A stretch of DNA of 10,560 bases from an uncultured Pseudomonadota bacterium (GCA_903902945.1 CAIUWU010000052.1:1-10560), one strand, 5' to 3'; shown: positions 1 to 6,270, numbered from the stretch's first letter. A program made the numbers and translations. The notes: generated by a model not told the origin, from the letters alone.

Positions 1-467
1 ACGTCTTTGAAGCGCACTTTGACCTGATCTTCGGTCATCAGTTTGGCCCGGCTCTTGCCAAAGCCCATCTGGCCGTTGCCGCCCATGGACTGCTGTTTAC
101 GCATAAAGTAAACCGTGACCGCAATCAACAGTAACATCGGTGCCCAGGAAATCAGAATCTGGGTGAAAGTGGAAGGTACTTGTGGGCGTTCCACTTTGAT
201 TTTGACGCCGTATTCCAGTAACTCATCGATCATGCGTGAGTCATTGGGGTTGTAAGTGGTAAAGCGCTCACCGTTCTGACGGCGGCCTTCGACGTTATTA
301 CCGTCAATCACCACTTCCGATACGGCGTTATTGCGAATATCGGTAATGAAGTCCGAATAGGACACCGAATAATTCTGATCGTAATGCGGTGCGGAACGAT
401 TAAAGAAGTTAAACACCAGCGTTCCGATGATGGTGAGAATAACTATGCGAGTGATGTGTTTCATCAT
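1..467 (-). CDS. ftsH: ATP-dependent zinc metalloprotease FtsH, N-terminal part (cut by window edge)
   Basis: FtsH is a hexameric inner-membrane AAA+ protease that extracts and degrades membrane proteins and some cytosolic regulators. Only the first 155 codons are present. They show a first membrane helix (about residues 5-22), a periplasmic domain with the typical YSDF and TTYNPND-like segments (about 30-100), a second membrane helix after ISWAPMLLL (about 106-122), and the Gly-rich linker with FGKSRAKLMTEDQ leading into the AAA+ domain. The ATPase and HExxH protease parts lie beyond the left edge. The start ATG at 467 has a GAGGT ribosome site 7 bases upstream; a second ATG follows directly at 464. 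The gene is the last visible member of the minus-strand series hflK-hflC-ftsH, after a 115-base gap containing two hairpins. The neighbours HflK and HflC are the known FtsH partners, which supports the call. Confidence 0.95.
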   Translation of the reverse strand, partial: MMKHITRIVILTIIGTLVFNFFNRSAPHYDQNYSVSYSDFITDIRNNAVSEVVIDGNNVEGRRQNGERFTTYNPNDSRMIDELLEYGVKIKVERPQVPSTFTQILISWAPMLLLIAVTVYFMRKQQSMGGNGQMGFGKSRAKLMTEDQVKVRFKD

Positions 468-513
468 GATCTATACCTCGGCAGTTGATGCAAGGTGATG
501 GCTTTTCGGCCTC

Positions 514-543
514 AGGCAAAAGCTGATAATTCAGCTCTTGCCT
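514..543 (-). other. Stable hairpin in the hflC-ftsH intergenic gap
   Basis: Two 13-base arms (AGGCAAGAGCTGA on the RNA strand and its partner) flank a 4-base loop, with a single G-U pair. No U-run follows on the ftsH side, so it does not look like a full intrinsic terminator. It could be an intercistronic stabiliser, a processing site or a partial attenuator that sets ftsH level relative to hflKC. The structure is seen directly; the function is inferred. Confidence 0.55.
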
Positions 544-559
544 CTGGGTGGTTTACAGT

Positions 560-574
560 GGAGCCCTGGGCTCC
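560..574. repeat. Short GC-rich inverted repeat just downstream of hflC
   Basis: GGAGCCC and GGGCTCC flank a single T, eight bases after the hflC stop codon. As RNA it could fold only into about a 5-bp stem with a tight 5-base loop. It lacks a T-run, so it may be a protein-binding palindrome or help protect the hflC mRNA 3' end. The role is unknown. Confidence 0.4.
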
Positions 575-582
575 TGGATGCC

Positions 583-1449
583 TTATTTTTCGTTATTGAA
601 ATACTTGAAAAATTCGGAATCCGGTTTTAGTACCAGCGTGTCTTGCGTGTTGGCAAACGCGGTCTGATAAGCTTGCAGACTGCGGTAAAAGGCAAAGAAC
701 TCGGCATTTTTGCCAAAACTTTTGGCATAGATTTCTGCCGACTGGGCATCGCCACGACCACGGATGTTTTCGGCGTCATGCTGGGCATTGGCCAGAATCA
801 CCTGTTTTTGTTTGTCAGCCGCAGCGCTGATTTGTTCGGCGGTTTCCGCACCTTGTGAACGGAATTCACGGGCAACCCGTTCGCGTTCGGCACGCATCCG
901 CTGATAAACCGAGCTACTGACTTCTTGTGGCAGATCGATGCGTTTGATACGAATATCGATCAGCTCAATACCAAATTTTTGTGCCAGCGGCTCCAGTTTG
1001 GTGAGTAAGGTTTGTCTGAGTTCGGTACGATCTTCAGAAATCAGTTGCTTAATGGTGCGCAGACCAAATTCGCTGCGCATGGCATCTTTCATGATTTGCT
1101 CAAGTCGCAGGTTAGCCTGATATTCATCACCGCCAACCGTAGTATAAAAGAGACCCACATCACCGATTCGCCACTTGACGAAAGAGTCGACTATCACATT
1201 CTTTTTCTCGGAAGTAAGAAAACGCTCGGACTTAGTGTCCAAGGTCAGTACACGCGCATCAAATGTACTGACATTATTGATGATGGGGGTCTTAAAATGG
1301 AGTCCGGGTTTATAGTCTGTTGAGACCATTTCGCCCAGACGAAACAGGATGGCTTTTTCATGCTGATTGACATAAAAAACCGACATATAGCCCAGGACGC
1401 AAGCGCTAAGGCCCAGGGGTAAAGCGAGATTCAAGGCTTTGCTATTCAT
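583..1449 (-). CDS. hflC: HflC, SPFH/band-7 subunit of the FtsH-modulating complex
   Basis: HflC pairs with HflK to build a large cage on the periplasmic face of the inner membrane that encloses FtsH and limits its access to membrane substrates. The 288-residue product has one N-terminal membrane helix (about 7-27), then the SPFH/band-7 domain starting at VNQHEKAILFRLGE, with GLHFKTP and DARVLTLD typical of HflC. A charged helical stretch rich in Arg, Glu, Ala and Gln (about 185-240) contains RMRAERERVAREFRSQG, a hallmark of this subfamily. It is somewhat shorter than E. coli HflC (about 334 residues) but within the range of other proteobacteria. Its ATG overlaps the hflK stop by one base (TAATG), so translation is probably coupled. 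No separate promoter is evident upstream. Confidence 0.96.
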   Translation of the reverse strand: MNSKALNLALPLGLSACVLGYMSVFYVNQHEKAILFRLGEMVSTDYKPGLHFKTPIINNVSTFDARVLTLDTKSERFLTSEKKNVIVDSFVKWRIGDVGLFYTTVGGDEYQANLRLEQIMKDAMRSEFGLRTIKQLISEDRTELRQTLLTKLEPLAQKFGIELIDIRIKRIDLPQEVSSSVYQRMRAERERVAREFRSQGAETAEQISAAADKQKQVILANAQHDAENIRGRGDAQSAEIYAKSFGKNAEFFAFYRSLQAYQTAFANTQDTLVLKPDSEFFKYFNNEK

Positions 1450-2615
1450 TATTTGCTCCTGCTTGGACGGATATCGCTACCGGTGGCAGCGGGTTTATGA
1501 CTGTTGGCTTTGTCGGCATTGTTATCACTGCTGCTGTCGGCATCAGACAACATCTTGCTGATGTTGTTGTGGTTGACATGAGCATCACCGGCCACAGGCA
1601 GGTAAAAATTGGCTGAGTTGCGTTCAGACTCAATCATGATTTTATTGCTGCCGCTGTACAGTTTTTCTTTAGCTTCCAGATATAAACGTTTGCGGGTAAT
1701 AGCAGGGTTTTTCTCGTATTCGACCAGTAATTGATCAAAGCGTTCGGTTTCACCTTGGGCTTTGGCAATTTTTTCAGCTTCATAGGCTTCGGATTCTTGC
1801 AGCAAGCGGGCAGCGGCGCCGCGGGCTTTTGGAATGATTTCGTTGCTATACGCTTCGGCTTCATTGATCAGACGTTGTTTGTCTTCACGGGCGCGGATCG
1901 CATCTTCGAAAGCACCTTGAACTTCTTCCGGTGGCTGAGCATCTTGCAGGTTGACGCTGGCAATGGTCACGCCCATTTGATACAGATCCATCGCGGCCTG
2001 AATTTGTTTTTTGATCTCGGCAACGATTTCACTGCGGCCTTCGGTCAGAATGAAATCCATGTTGTTGCGGCCGATCACCGCACGTTCGACACTTTCGGTC
2101 AGTTGTTTCAGCGTGGCTTCGTTATCTTTGACGTTGAACAGATAATCTTTGGCGTTGTTGATTTGATACTGCACCGCCAGTCTGACGTTAACGATGTTTT
2201 CATCGCTGGTCAGCATCAAAGATTCCTGGGGAATGATCGAGGCTTTGGCGAAGCGGCTGGAATCGCGGTAGCCGATTTCAATAAAACGCTGTTGTTCAAC
2301 ATTGACGATGGTGACTTTCTCCAGCGGCATTGGCAGATGCCAGTGCGGGCCTGGTTGGGTGGTTTCGGTGTAGGCGCCGAAGCGGGTGACAACGCCGCGG
2401 TTGCCCTCGTCAACAATATAAATGCCGCTGACCAGCCAGCTTAGCGCCAGTGTGCCGCCGACCACTGCACTGATGTTCGACAATTTAAAGAAGTGCTTGT
2501 GGTCATGGTAAAAGTGCAGAGTGCGTTCGCTGACTTTATGCCAATGTTTATCGAGTTCCGCTTTCCAGTCGGGTGGCGGGGTTTGATTGCTGGTGTTGGG
2601 TTTTTCTGATGACAT
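1449..2615 (-). CDS. hflK: HflK, SPFH/band-7 subunit of the FtsH-modulating complex
   Basis: HflK is the larger partner of HflC in the membrane complex regulating FtsH proteolysis. The 388-residue product has a Pro/charged cytosolic N-terminus with PPPDW, a membrane helix at about 48-68, and then the band-7 domain beginning IVDEGNRGVVTRFG with GPHWHLPMP. A helical segment with ARGAAARLLQESEAYEAEKIAKAQGE follows, typical of HflK. The last 50 or so residues are a low-complexity Asp/Asn/Ser/Lys tail. I place the start at ATG 2615 because GAGGAG (2621-2626) sits 5 bases upstream; the in-frame GTG at 2621 would overlap that ribosome site. The gene lies 40 bases after the sigma-factor stop with no terminator seen between them, so read-through from the sigma gene is plausible. 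Confidence 0.96.
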   Translation of the reverse strand: MSSEKPNTSNQTPPPDWKAELDKHWHKVSERTLHFYHDHKHFFKLSNISAVVGGTLALSWLVSGIYIVDEGNRGVVTRFGAYTETTQPGPHWHLPMPLEKVTIVNVEQQRFIEIGYRDSSRFAKASIIPQESLMLTSDENIVNVRLAVQYQINNAKDYLFNVKDNEATLKQLTESVERAVIGRNNMDFILTEGRSEIVAEIKKQIQAAMDLYQMGVTIASVNLQDAQPPEEVQGAFEDAIRAREDKQRLINEAEAYSNEIIPKARGAAARLLQESEAYEAEKIAKAQGETERFDQLLVEYEKNPAITRKRLYLEAKEKLYSGSNKIMIESERNSANFYLPVAGDAHVNHNNISKMLSDADSSSDNNADKANSHKPAATGSDIRPSRSK

Positions 2616-2655
2616 AATCACTCCTCTTTTTTATAGTCGGTGTCGGCCTGTTCGG

Positions 2656-3912
2656 TTAACCGTGGTTGGTTTCCAGAAAAGGCATCAGATCGCAACCGAA
2701 CTGTTGTTTTAGTTTTTTTAGGGCATCATTCTGGATTTGTCTGACCCGTTCGCGGGTGACATGCAGTTGATCGGCAATTGCCTGTAAGGTCATCTCATGA
2801 TGATTTCTTAGCCCGAAACGCATGGTCAGAATAGTGACTTCTTTCTCTGACAGTGATTCCACAATCCTGTCCATGAACTGGCTCAGGTTGTTATCAATTA
2901 AATGATCCAGCGGTTGGGCAAACTGATGTTGAGGCAAGCTCGCCATCAGCGTGTGGTCATCGTTGTCTTCAGATTGAGAACTATCTAATGAATGCGTCGA
3001 TTGATAATAGCGACTGATAGTTTTTATGTCATCCATAGACAAATCGCAGCCGGCTTTAATTTCTGCCAGGGTTGGCCAGCGGTTGTGTTCCAGATAGCAG
3101 TTACGCATCAGTTCAAACACAATCGAAGAGCGTTCAGCCAGGGCAATTGGCAGGCGGACTACTTTTTCCTGTTTAACGATCAAACGTGAGATGGCTTGTT
3201 TGATCCAGAAAATCGCATAGGTTGAAAAACGGATGCCGCGGCTGGCATCGAAGCGGTCTACGGCTTTGATCAGGCCGATGGTTCCTTCTTGCATCAAATC
3301 ATCAAAACTTAAGGACAAGGTTTTATATTTACAGGCTACGAAAGCAACCAGACCGGTGTTGCTGGCAATCATTTGTTGTCTGATACGTTGCAGGCTGAGG
3401 CGGGCTGCGCTCAGACGGGTGCGATAGGCACTGTCGGCATCGGCGGCTTGTTTCAGCTCCTGACCGGCGGTTTCGGCAACTTTCAGCAGGAACACCGGAA
3501 AATAATGAGCATTTTCCAAGTTGTAATCCTGTTTTGTTGATGTCAAGCCGATTGAATCAACAAACGACTTGTCCAATGTGGTAGCCTGTACAACATTCGA
3601 ATCTTGTACAGGTTTGTCCAGTTCAGTTTTATCGGTGTTGTTCAGTGTGTAATCAACCCCTTCAACAGCACTGGCAATCAACTGTTGTTTCAATAAGGTG
3701 GCTGTATAGGGTTTCTCTAGTAATAGATTGAGTAATTTTATTCTGGCCTTTTCCATTTCTTCAGCCAGCGCTTGCGCGGGTTGCAGAGCCGGATCGGCTT
3801 TAGTCTCAGGTGTTTCATCATTAATCTCCAGCCACGGCGCAGCGGAGAGTAAAGGGTCAGCGATTAGTTGAATGGCATTGTCGTTTATTGGATTTAGATG
3901 TCGTAAAGCCAT
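2656..3912 (-). CDS. Sigma-70 family RNA polymerase sigma factor with long atypical N-terminus
   Basis: This is an alternative sigma factor resembling the RpoD/RpoS group. Region 2 spans about residues 181-254, with DLMQEG (205-210), the -10 recognition helix FSTYAIFWIKQAI (229-241) and RLPI. Region 3 follows, then region 4 near the C-terminus with SLSEKEVTILTMRFGL and the -35 helix-turn-helix VTRERVRQIQNDALKKLK (about 385-402). The first 180 residues do not look like the usual regions 1.1/1.2: they are a Gln/Ala/Asp-rich stretch I do not recognise. The length of 418 residues exceeds RpoS (about 330). It is too divergent in the N-terminus and in the YAIFWIK helix to be called RpoD. The start is uncertain: ATG 3912 has a weak GGGA 8 bases upstream, whereas ATG 3930 and TTG 3933 have no ribosome site. 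It is transcribed divergently from a CarH-type light sensor and is followed by hflK. Confidence 0.88.
   Translation of the reverse strand: MALRHLNPINDNAIQLIADPLLSAAPWLEINDETPETKADPALQPAQALAEEMEKARIKLLNLLLEKPYTATLLKQQLIASAVEGVDYTLNNTDKTELDKPVQDSNVVQATTLDKSFVDSIGLTSTKQDYNLENAHYFPVFLLKVAETAGQELKQAADADSAYRTRLSAARLSLQRIRQQMIASNTGLVAFVACKYKTLSLSFDDLMQEGTIGLIKAVDRFDASRGIRFSTYAIFWIKQAISRLIVKQEKVVRLPIALAERSSIVFELMRNCYLEHNRWPTLAEIKAGCDLSMDDIKTISRYYQSTHSLDSSQSEDNDDHTLMASLPQHQFAQPLDHLIDNNLSQFMDRIVESLSEKEVTILTMRFGLRNHHEMTLQAIADQLHVTRERVRQIQNDALKKLKQQFGCDLMPFLETNHG
3585..3612. repeat. 28-bp near-perfect palindrome with two TGTACA cores inside the sigma gene
   Basis: Arms CCTGTACAA and TTGTACAGG (9 bases each, perfect) flank a palindromic ATTCGAAT centre, with only one C-C mismatch pair interrupting symmetry. 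The TTGTACA core is the same as in the sigma/carH promoter region. On the protein level it encodes part of the poorly conserved N-terminal linker (around PVQDSNVVQA). It could be an intragenic operator or an mRNA hairpin. The symmetry is seen directly; the function is inferred. Confidence 0.6.
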
Positions 3913-3947
3913 GGCACATTTCCCGCTCATCAATTAAGTTGGACGTT

Positions 3948-3976
3948 AAATTATCTTGATGTACAATCGTTGTCAA
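3948..3976 (-). promoter_or_regulatory. Predicted promoter of the sigma-factor gene
   Basis: On the minus strand a perfect -35 box TTGACA (3976-3971) is followed by a 17-base spacer and a -10 box TAATTT (3953-3948). This places the start of transcription near 3941, about 30 bases before ATG 3912. A TGTACA palindrome (3960-3965) lies in the spacer, where a bound repressor would block RNA polymerase. Confidence 0.65.
3960..3965. promoter_or_regulatory. Candidate operator half, TGTACA in the sigma promoter spacer
   Basis: The TGTACA palindrome lies between the -35 and -10 boxes of the sigma promoter. Read on the minus strand, the -35 TTGACA and this TGTACA start 11 bases apart. That fits the tandem 11-bp repeat spacing I recall for CarH-type tetramers. 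Its use by the adjacent regulator is inferred. Confidence 0.45.
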
Positions 3977-3998
3977 GAAAATATTTGTACAAAACATA
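3970..3998 (+). promoter_or_regulatory. Predicted promoter of the carH-like gene, overlapping the sigma promoter
   Basis: On the plus strand the -35-like TTGTCA (3970-3975) is separated by 17 bases from a weak -10-like AACATA (3993-3998). The start of transcription would fall at about 4005, the A of the start codon, so the mRNA could be leaderless. The -35 box occupies almost the same bases as the -35 box of the opposing promoter, so the two promoters should compete for polymerase. Confidence 0.4.
3984..3993. promoter_or_regulatory. Candidate operator, perfect 10-bp palindrome TTTGTACAAA
   Basis: This palindrome lies in the spacer of the predicted carH promoter. Its TGTACA core (3986-3991) starts 26 bases from the matching core in the sigma promoter. 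The position suggests autoregulation together with control of the divergent sigma gene. The sequence is seen directly; binding is inferred. Confidence 0.45.
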
Positions 3999-4004
3999 AA
4001 CAAA

Positions 4005-4904
4005 ATGTATTCAATCAAATCAATCTCGGTTTTAACGGGTTTAGGCGTAGAGACATTAAGAGCTTGGGAGCGTCGCTACCAGGTGATTACTCCGCAGCGT
4101 GAAGCTGGCGGTCATCGTAGTTATTCTCAACAAGACCTGGAAAAATTAACCCTGCTGGCTGCGCTGACGCGTCAGGGGCATGCAATCAGCAAGCTGTCGG
4201 CTATGGATGAGCAGCAATTACAACAATTGCTGGAAGGAAGCGAGGAGCAGGTTGACGAAAATAGTCTGTTTGCCGAGCAGATCGTAGATGCATTACTCCA
4301 TTATCGTATCGATCGCTGCGAACAACTATTGAAGCGGGCGTTGATTTCCAGTGAGCCTCTGGTCTATGTCAGAGATATTCTGTCGCCGGCTCTGATTCAT
4401 GTCGGGCAGTTATGGCATGAAGGCAAGCTGAATATTGCCCAGGAACATATTTTTTCAGCCTGTGTGAAGCGCATTTTGTTAAGCCTGGTCAACAATATGC
4501 ATCGTTTGTCCAGTAATCGCGCCAATATGCTGTTTGCTACCCCCAGTGGTGAGCCGCATGAATTCGGAATTTTGATGTCTTGTTTGTTGGCCTCGGAACA
4601 ACACTATAACTGCTACTATCTGGGCGCCGATGTACCGGGGTTGGATATCGTCGATGCGGCCTTGAAGTTAAAAATTGATATTGTGGTTTTGAGCGTGTTG
4701 AAGTCGCCGTCCGATGCTCAGACTATGGCAGATCTCAACCAGATCATGTCAGCGTTGCAGGATGAGAAACTGACTATCTGGCTGGCTGGGCGTGGGGTTG
4801 GTTACTGGCTGAGTCAAAATCCCGAGTTGCCTGCCAATTGTCATTTGGTTGCAGATCTCGATGATTTCCACCGTCGTTGTATTCAGTGGCAACATGCCAA
4901 TTAG
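4005..4904 (+). CDS. carH: CarH/LitR-type MerR-family regulator with cobalamin-binding light-sensor domain
   Basis: The product is probably a B12-dependent photoreceptor repressor: in this family adenosylcobalamin drives DNA-binding tetramers in the dark and light breaks the Co-C bond and releases DNA. The 299 residues contain a MerR winged helix (about 1-70, with LRAWERRYQ and REAGGHRSYSQQDL). A four-helix cobalamin-capping domain (about 85-165) carries WHEGKLNIAQEH, so the W137 and E147-H148 positions of CarH are kept. A Rossmann B12-binding domain (about 172-295) has GEPHEFG, whose ExHxxG supplies the lower His ligand H185, plus SVL (230-232) and AGRGVG in place of the usual GG loop. The ATG at 4005 lacks a ribosome site and may be leaderless; the MerR domain begins right at the N-terminus, which supports this start. 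It is divergent from the sigma gene and convergent with 6S RNA. A light-insensitive methylcobalamin-binding relative is the main alternative. Confidence 0.88.
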   Translation: MYSIKSISVLTGLGVETLRAWERRYQVITPQREAGGHRSYSQQDLEKLTLLAALTRQGHAISKLSAMDEQQLQQLLEGSEEQVDENSLFAEQIVDALLHYRIDRCEQLLKRALISSEPLVYVRDILSPALIHVGQLWHEGKLNIAQEHIFSACVKRILLSLVNNMHRLSSNRANMLFATPSGEPHEFGILMSCLLASEQHYNCYYLGADVPGLDIVDAALKLKIDIVVLSVLKSPSDAQTMADLNQIMSALQDEKLTIWLAGRGVGYWLSQNPELPANCHLVADLDDFHRRCIQWQHAN

Positions 4905-4912
4905 GGTGTTTG

Positions 4913-5095
4913 AGGAATCTCCCGCCTGCGCCGTCTCGTACTTTCGTCCTTGAACCAGAGGTTCAAGTGGAAACCAATCCCGTCAATCAGGCTTCCTGAC
5001 AGATACAGGCATGCACACCATGACGGGTAAATAGTTTCCGGGGTAAAAGCAGGTTCAGGAAACACCCAGTACTGCTCGAACGCCGCAGGAGATAG
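4913..5095 (-). ncRNA. ssrS: 6S RNA (SsrS)
   Basis: 6S RNA mimics an open promoter and sequesters the housekeeping RNA polymerase holoenzyme in stationary phase. On the minus strand the 5' end AUCUCCUGCG pairs with the 3' segment CGCAGG...GGAGAU to close the long rod. The conserved hairpin CTTGAACC-TCT-GGTTCAAG (4967-4949) closely matches the corresponding arm in E. coli 6S RNA, and the 3' end GGGAGATTCC also matches. Length is about 183 bases, as usual. The gene lies just downstream of zapA on the same strand, the classic gammaproteobacterial position. Ends are estimated from the closing stem and may be off by a few bases. The 3' end lies within about 10 bases of the stop codon of the convergent carH-like gene. 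No terminator T-run is seen. Confidence 0.93.
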
Positions 5096-5102
5096 GGGCG
5101 CT

Positions 5103-5131
5103 ATTCTATACAGGTTTAGGCGTTTTCTAAA
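5103..5131 (-). promoter_or_regulatory. Possible 6S RNA promoter within the 3' end of zapA
   Basis: A good -10-like TAGAAT (5108-5103) lies about 8 bases before the predicted 6S RNA 5' end, with a poor -35-like TTTAGA 17 bases further upstream inside zapA. Processing from a zapA read-through transcript is the alternative. Confidence 0.35.
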
Positions 5132-5415
5132 ACGCTTTCTATTTTGTGGCGCAAATTGACCAGCCGATCCGTGATATCCAGTGAGCCGCTATGATCGTTG
5201 GCTTTGGTCTGAGTCAGGTCATGGGCCAGATTCAATGCGGCCAGTACCGCAATCCTGTCATTGCCACTGACTTTGCCGGTGTCGTGGATTTTGCGCATTT
5301 GCTGATCAAGCAACTGGGCAGCATTCAATAGCGATTGACGCTCATCTTCAGAGCAGGCAATCCGGTATTCTTTGCCGAGAATAGATAAGGTTACCGGGGT
5401 TAGGTTTTTGGTCAT
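5116..5415 (-). CDS. zapA: Cell division protein ZapA
   Basis: ZapA binds FtsZ and cross-links its filaments in the Z-ring. The 99-residue product begins with the typical VTLSILGKEYRIACSEDE beta segment, then the AAQLLDQQMRKI helix and the VLAALNLAHDL motif, and ends in the coiled-coil helix that mediates dimer and tetramer formation. Length is that of the family (about 100-110). The ATG overlaps the stop of the upstream ZapB-like gene by four bases (ATGA), so the two are translationally coupled. 6S RNA follows about 20 bases downstream. Confidence 0.94.
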   Translation of the reverse strand: MTKNLTPVTLSILGKEYRIACSEDERQSLLNAAQLLDQQMRKIHDTGKVSGNDRIAVLAALNLAHDLTQTKANDHSGSLDITDRLVNLRHKIESVLENA

Positions 5416-5639
5416 GAATCGTGTTCCATGGCTTTTAGTCTGGCGATCATTGCTTCAATGCGGGCCTTGGCCAAGGTGGTTTTTTCCAGTAATTTGGCTT
5501 TTTCTTTTACCAGCGCATCCTGGCGGATTTTCAGAGATTTGTTTTCGTTTTTGATGAGATTGAACTGACCAATCAAGGTCTCAAGCTTGGCTTCCAAAGC
5601 TTCTAATTCGTTTGCGGGGTCTTTATCAGTAGCAGACAT
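5412..5639 (-). CDS. Small coiled-coil protein, ZapB-like (TIGR02449-type) upstream of zapA
   Basis: The 75-residue product is almost wholly a Leu/Lys/Glu-rich coiled coil (about 8-70), with no membrane segment or catalytic motif. Small proteins of this kind sit directly before zapA in many gammaproteobacteria and are annotated as ZapB-like or as a protein family of unknown role; a function at the Z-ring with ZapA is inferred from the position and the coiled coil. The four-base overlap with zapA supports co-expression. The ribosome site before ATG 5639 is weak. The gene faces ygfB across a 103-base gap. Confidence 0.8.
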   Translation of the reverse strand: MSATDKDPANELEALEAKLETLIGQFNLIKNENKSLKIRQDALVKEKAKLLEKTTLAKARIEAMIARLKAMEHDS

Positions 5640-5742
5640 AGCGGTTAATTAATCGTGACGGATTAAAATCATCCAAAATTGTGATCAATGTTAGCATAAG
5701 CGCCGCTTTTAAACAGCTAATGGGCGTTGGAACCCTTTATAT
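5640..5742. promoter_or_regulatory. Divergent promoter region between the zapB-like/zapA pair and ygfB
   Basis: This AT-rich gap must hold promoters for both directions, because genes diverge on either side. Candidates are only moderate: on the minus strand TTGATC with TTTAAT 15 bases later, and on the plus strand an unclear TTGTGA near 5680. I see no strong operator. The ribosome site for ygfB is also weak. Confidence 0.35.
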
Positions 5743-6270
5743 ATGGCTTATCAAGAACTGAATGAAATTTTTGAAAAATTGGATGCCGATTACTGTGCAG
5801 CCGAAGCGCATGGCATTTCGGTAGGTATGTTGTGTGTCGAATCGCGGGCCGACATCGATAACTGGTTCAGGGCTTTGTTTATTGATGAATCGACTATTGA
5901 TGACGAAGATATCGAAACTTTGACGCAAGTCTTTGAACAAACCCGCAGTTTGCTGACGCAGGCAGATCAGGATTATGTATTTGATTTATTGCTTCCTGAT
6001 GCTGATGAGCCGTTGTTCGAGCAGGTAGAAGCGCTTAGAGACTGGTGTCAGGGCTTTCTGTTAGGAATTGGTTATGCGCAGTCTAATGGACAGTGGCCTG
6101 GAGAAATTGCTGAGTTGATTGCCGATATTATTGAAATTACCAAGGTTGATATCGAAACTCAGGATGAAGAAGAAGCCAACGCCTTGATGGAAGTGCATGA
6201 GTATTTACGGGTAGCGGTGATGAATATCAGGGATTTTTTTGCCGAGACAGAGCGCGAACCACAACATTAA
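5743..6270 (+). CDS. ygfB: YgfB/UPF0149 family protein
   Basis: The 175-residue acidic, all-helical protein carries the family signature AEAHGISVGMLC near residues 25-36, LLLPDADEPLFEQVEALRDWCQGFLLGIG in the middle, and an EEEANALMEVHEYLRVAVMNIRDFF C-terminal helix. The family's molecular role is not well settled; in Pseudomonas a member influences expression of a cell-wall recycling gene. It starts the ygfB-pepP-ubiH series also known from E. coli, with only 15 bases before the pepP ATG, so co-transcription is likely. No strong ribosome site precedes ATG 5743. Confidence 0.93.
   Translation: MAYQELNEIFEKLDADYCAAEAHGISVGMLCVESRADIDNWFRALFIDESTIDDEDIETLTQVFEQTRSLLTQADQDYVFDLLLPDADEPLFEQVEALRDWCQGFLLGIGYAQSNGQWPGEIAELIADIIEITKVDIETQDEEEANALMEVHEYLRVAVMNIRDFFAETEREPQH

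Noticed and set aside
1655..1660. Fifth TGTACA site, inside hflK
   Set aside because: A single isolated copy in a conserved coding region is expected by chance in 10 kb; it has no palindromic flanks or partner.
1731..2444. 237-residue plus-strand open frame opposite hflK
   Set aside because: Its Phe- and Gly-rich composition is the usual antisense shadow of a charged coding region, with no ribosome site or motif.
2616..2621. GTG start giving HflK two extra residues plus an internal Met
   Set aside because: The GTG overlaps the ribosome site that is well placed for ATG 2615.
2616..2662. TATAAA with a TTAACC box 18 bases upstream, on the minus strand before hflK
   Set aside because: Transcription would begin inside the GAGGAG ribosome site of hflK, leaving about 8-10 bases of leader. 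The -35 box is also poor, so I do not call it a promoter.
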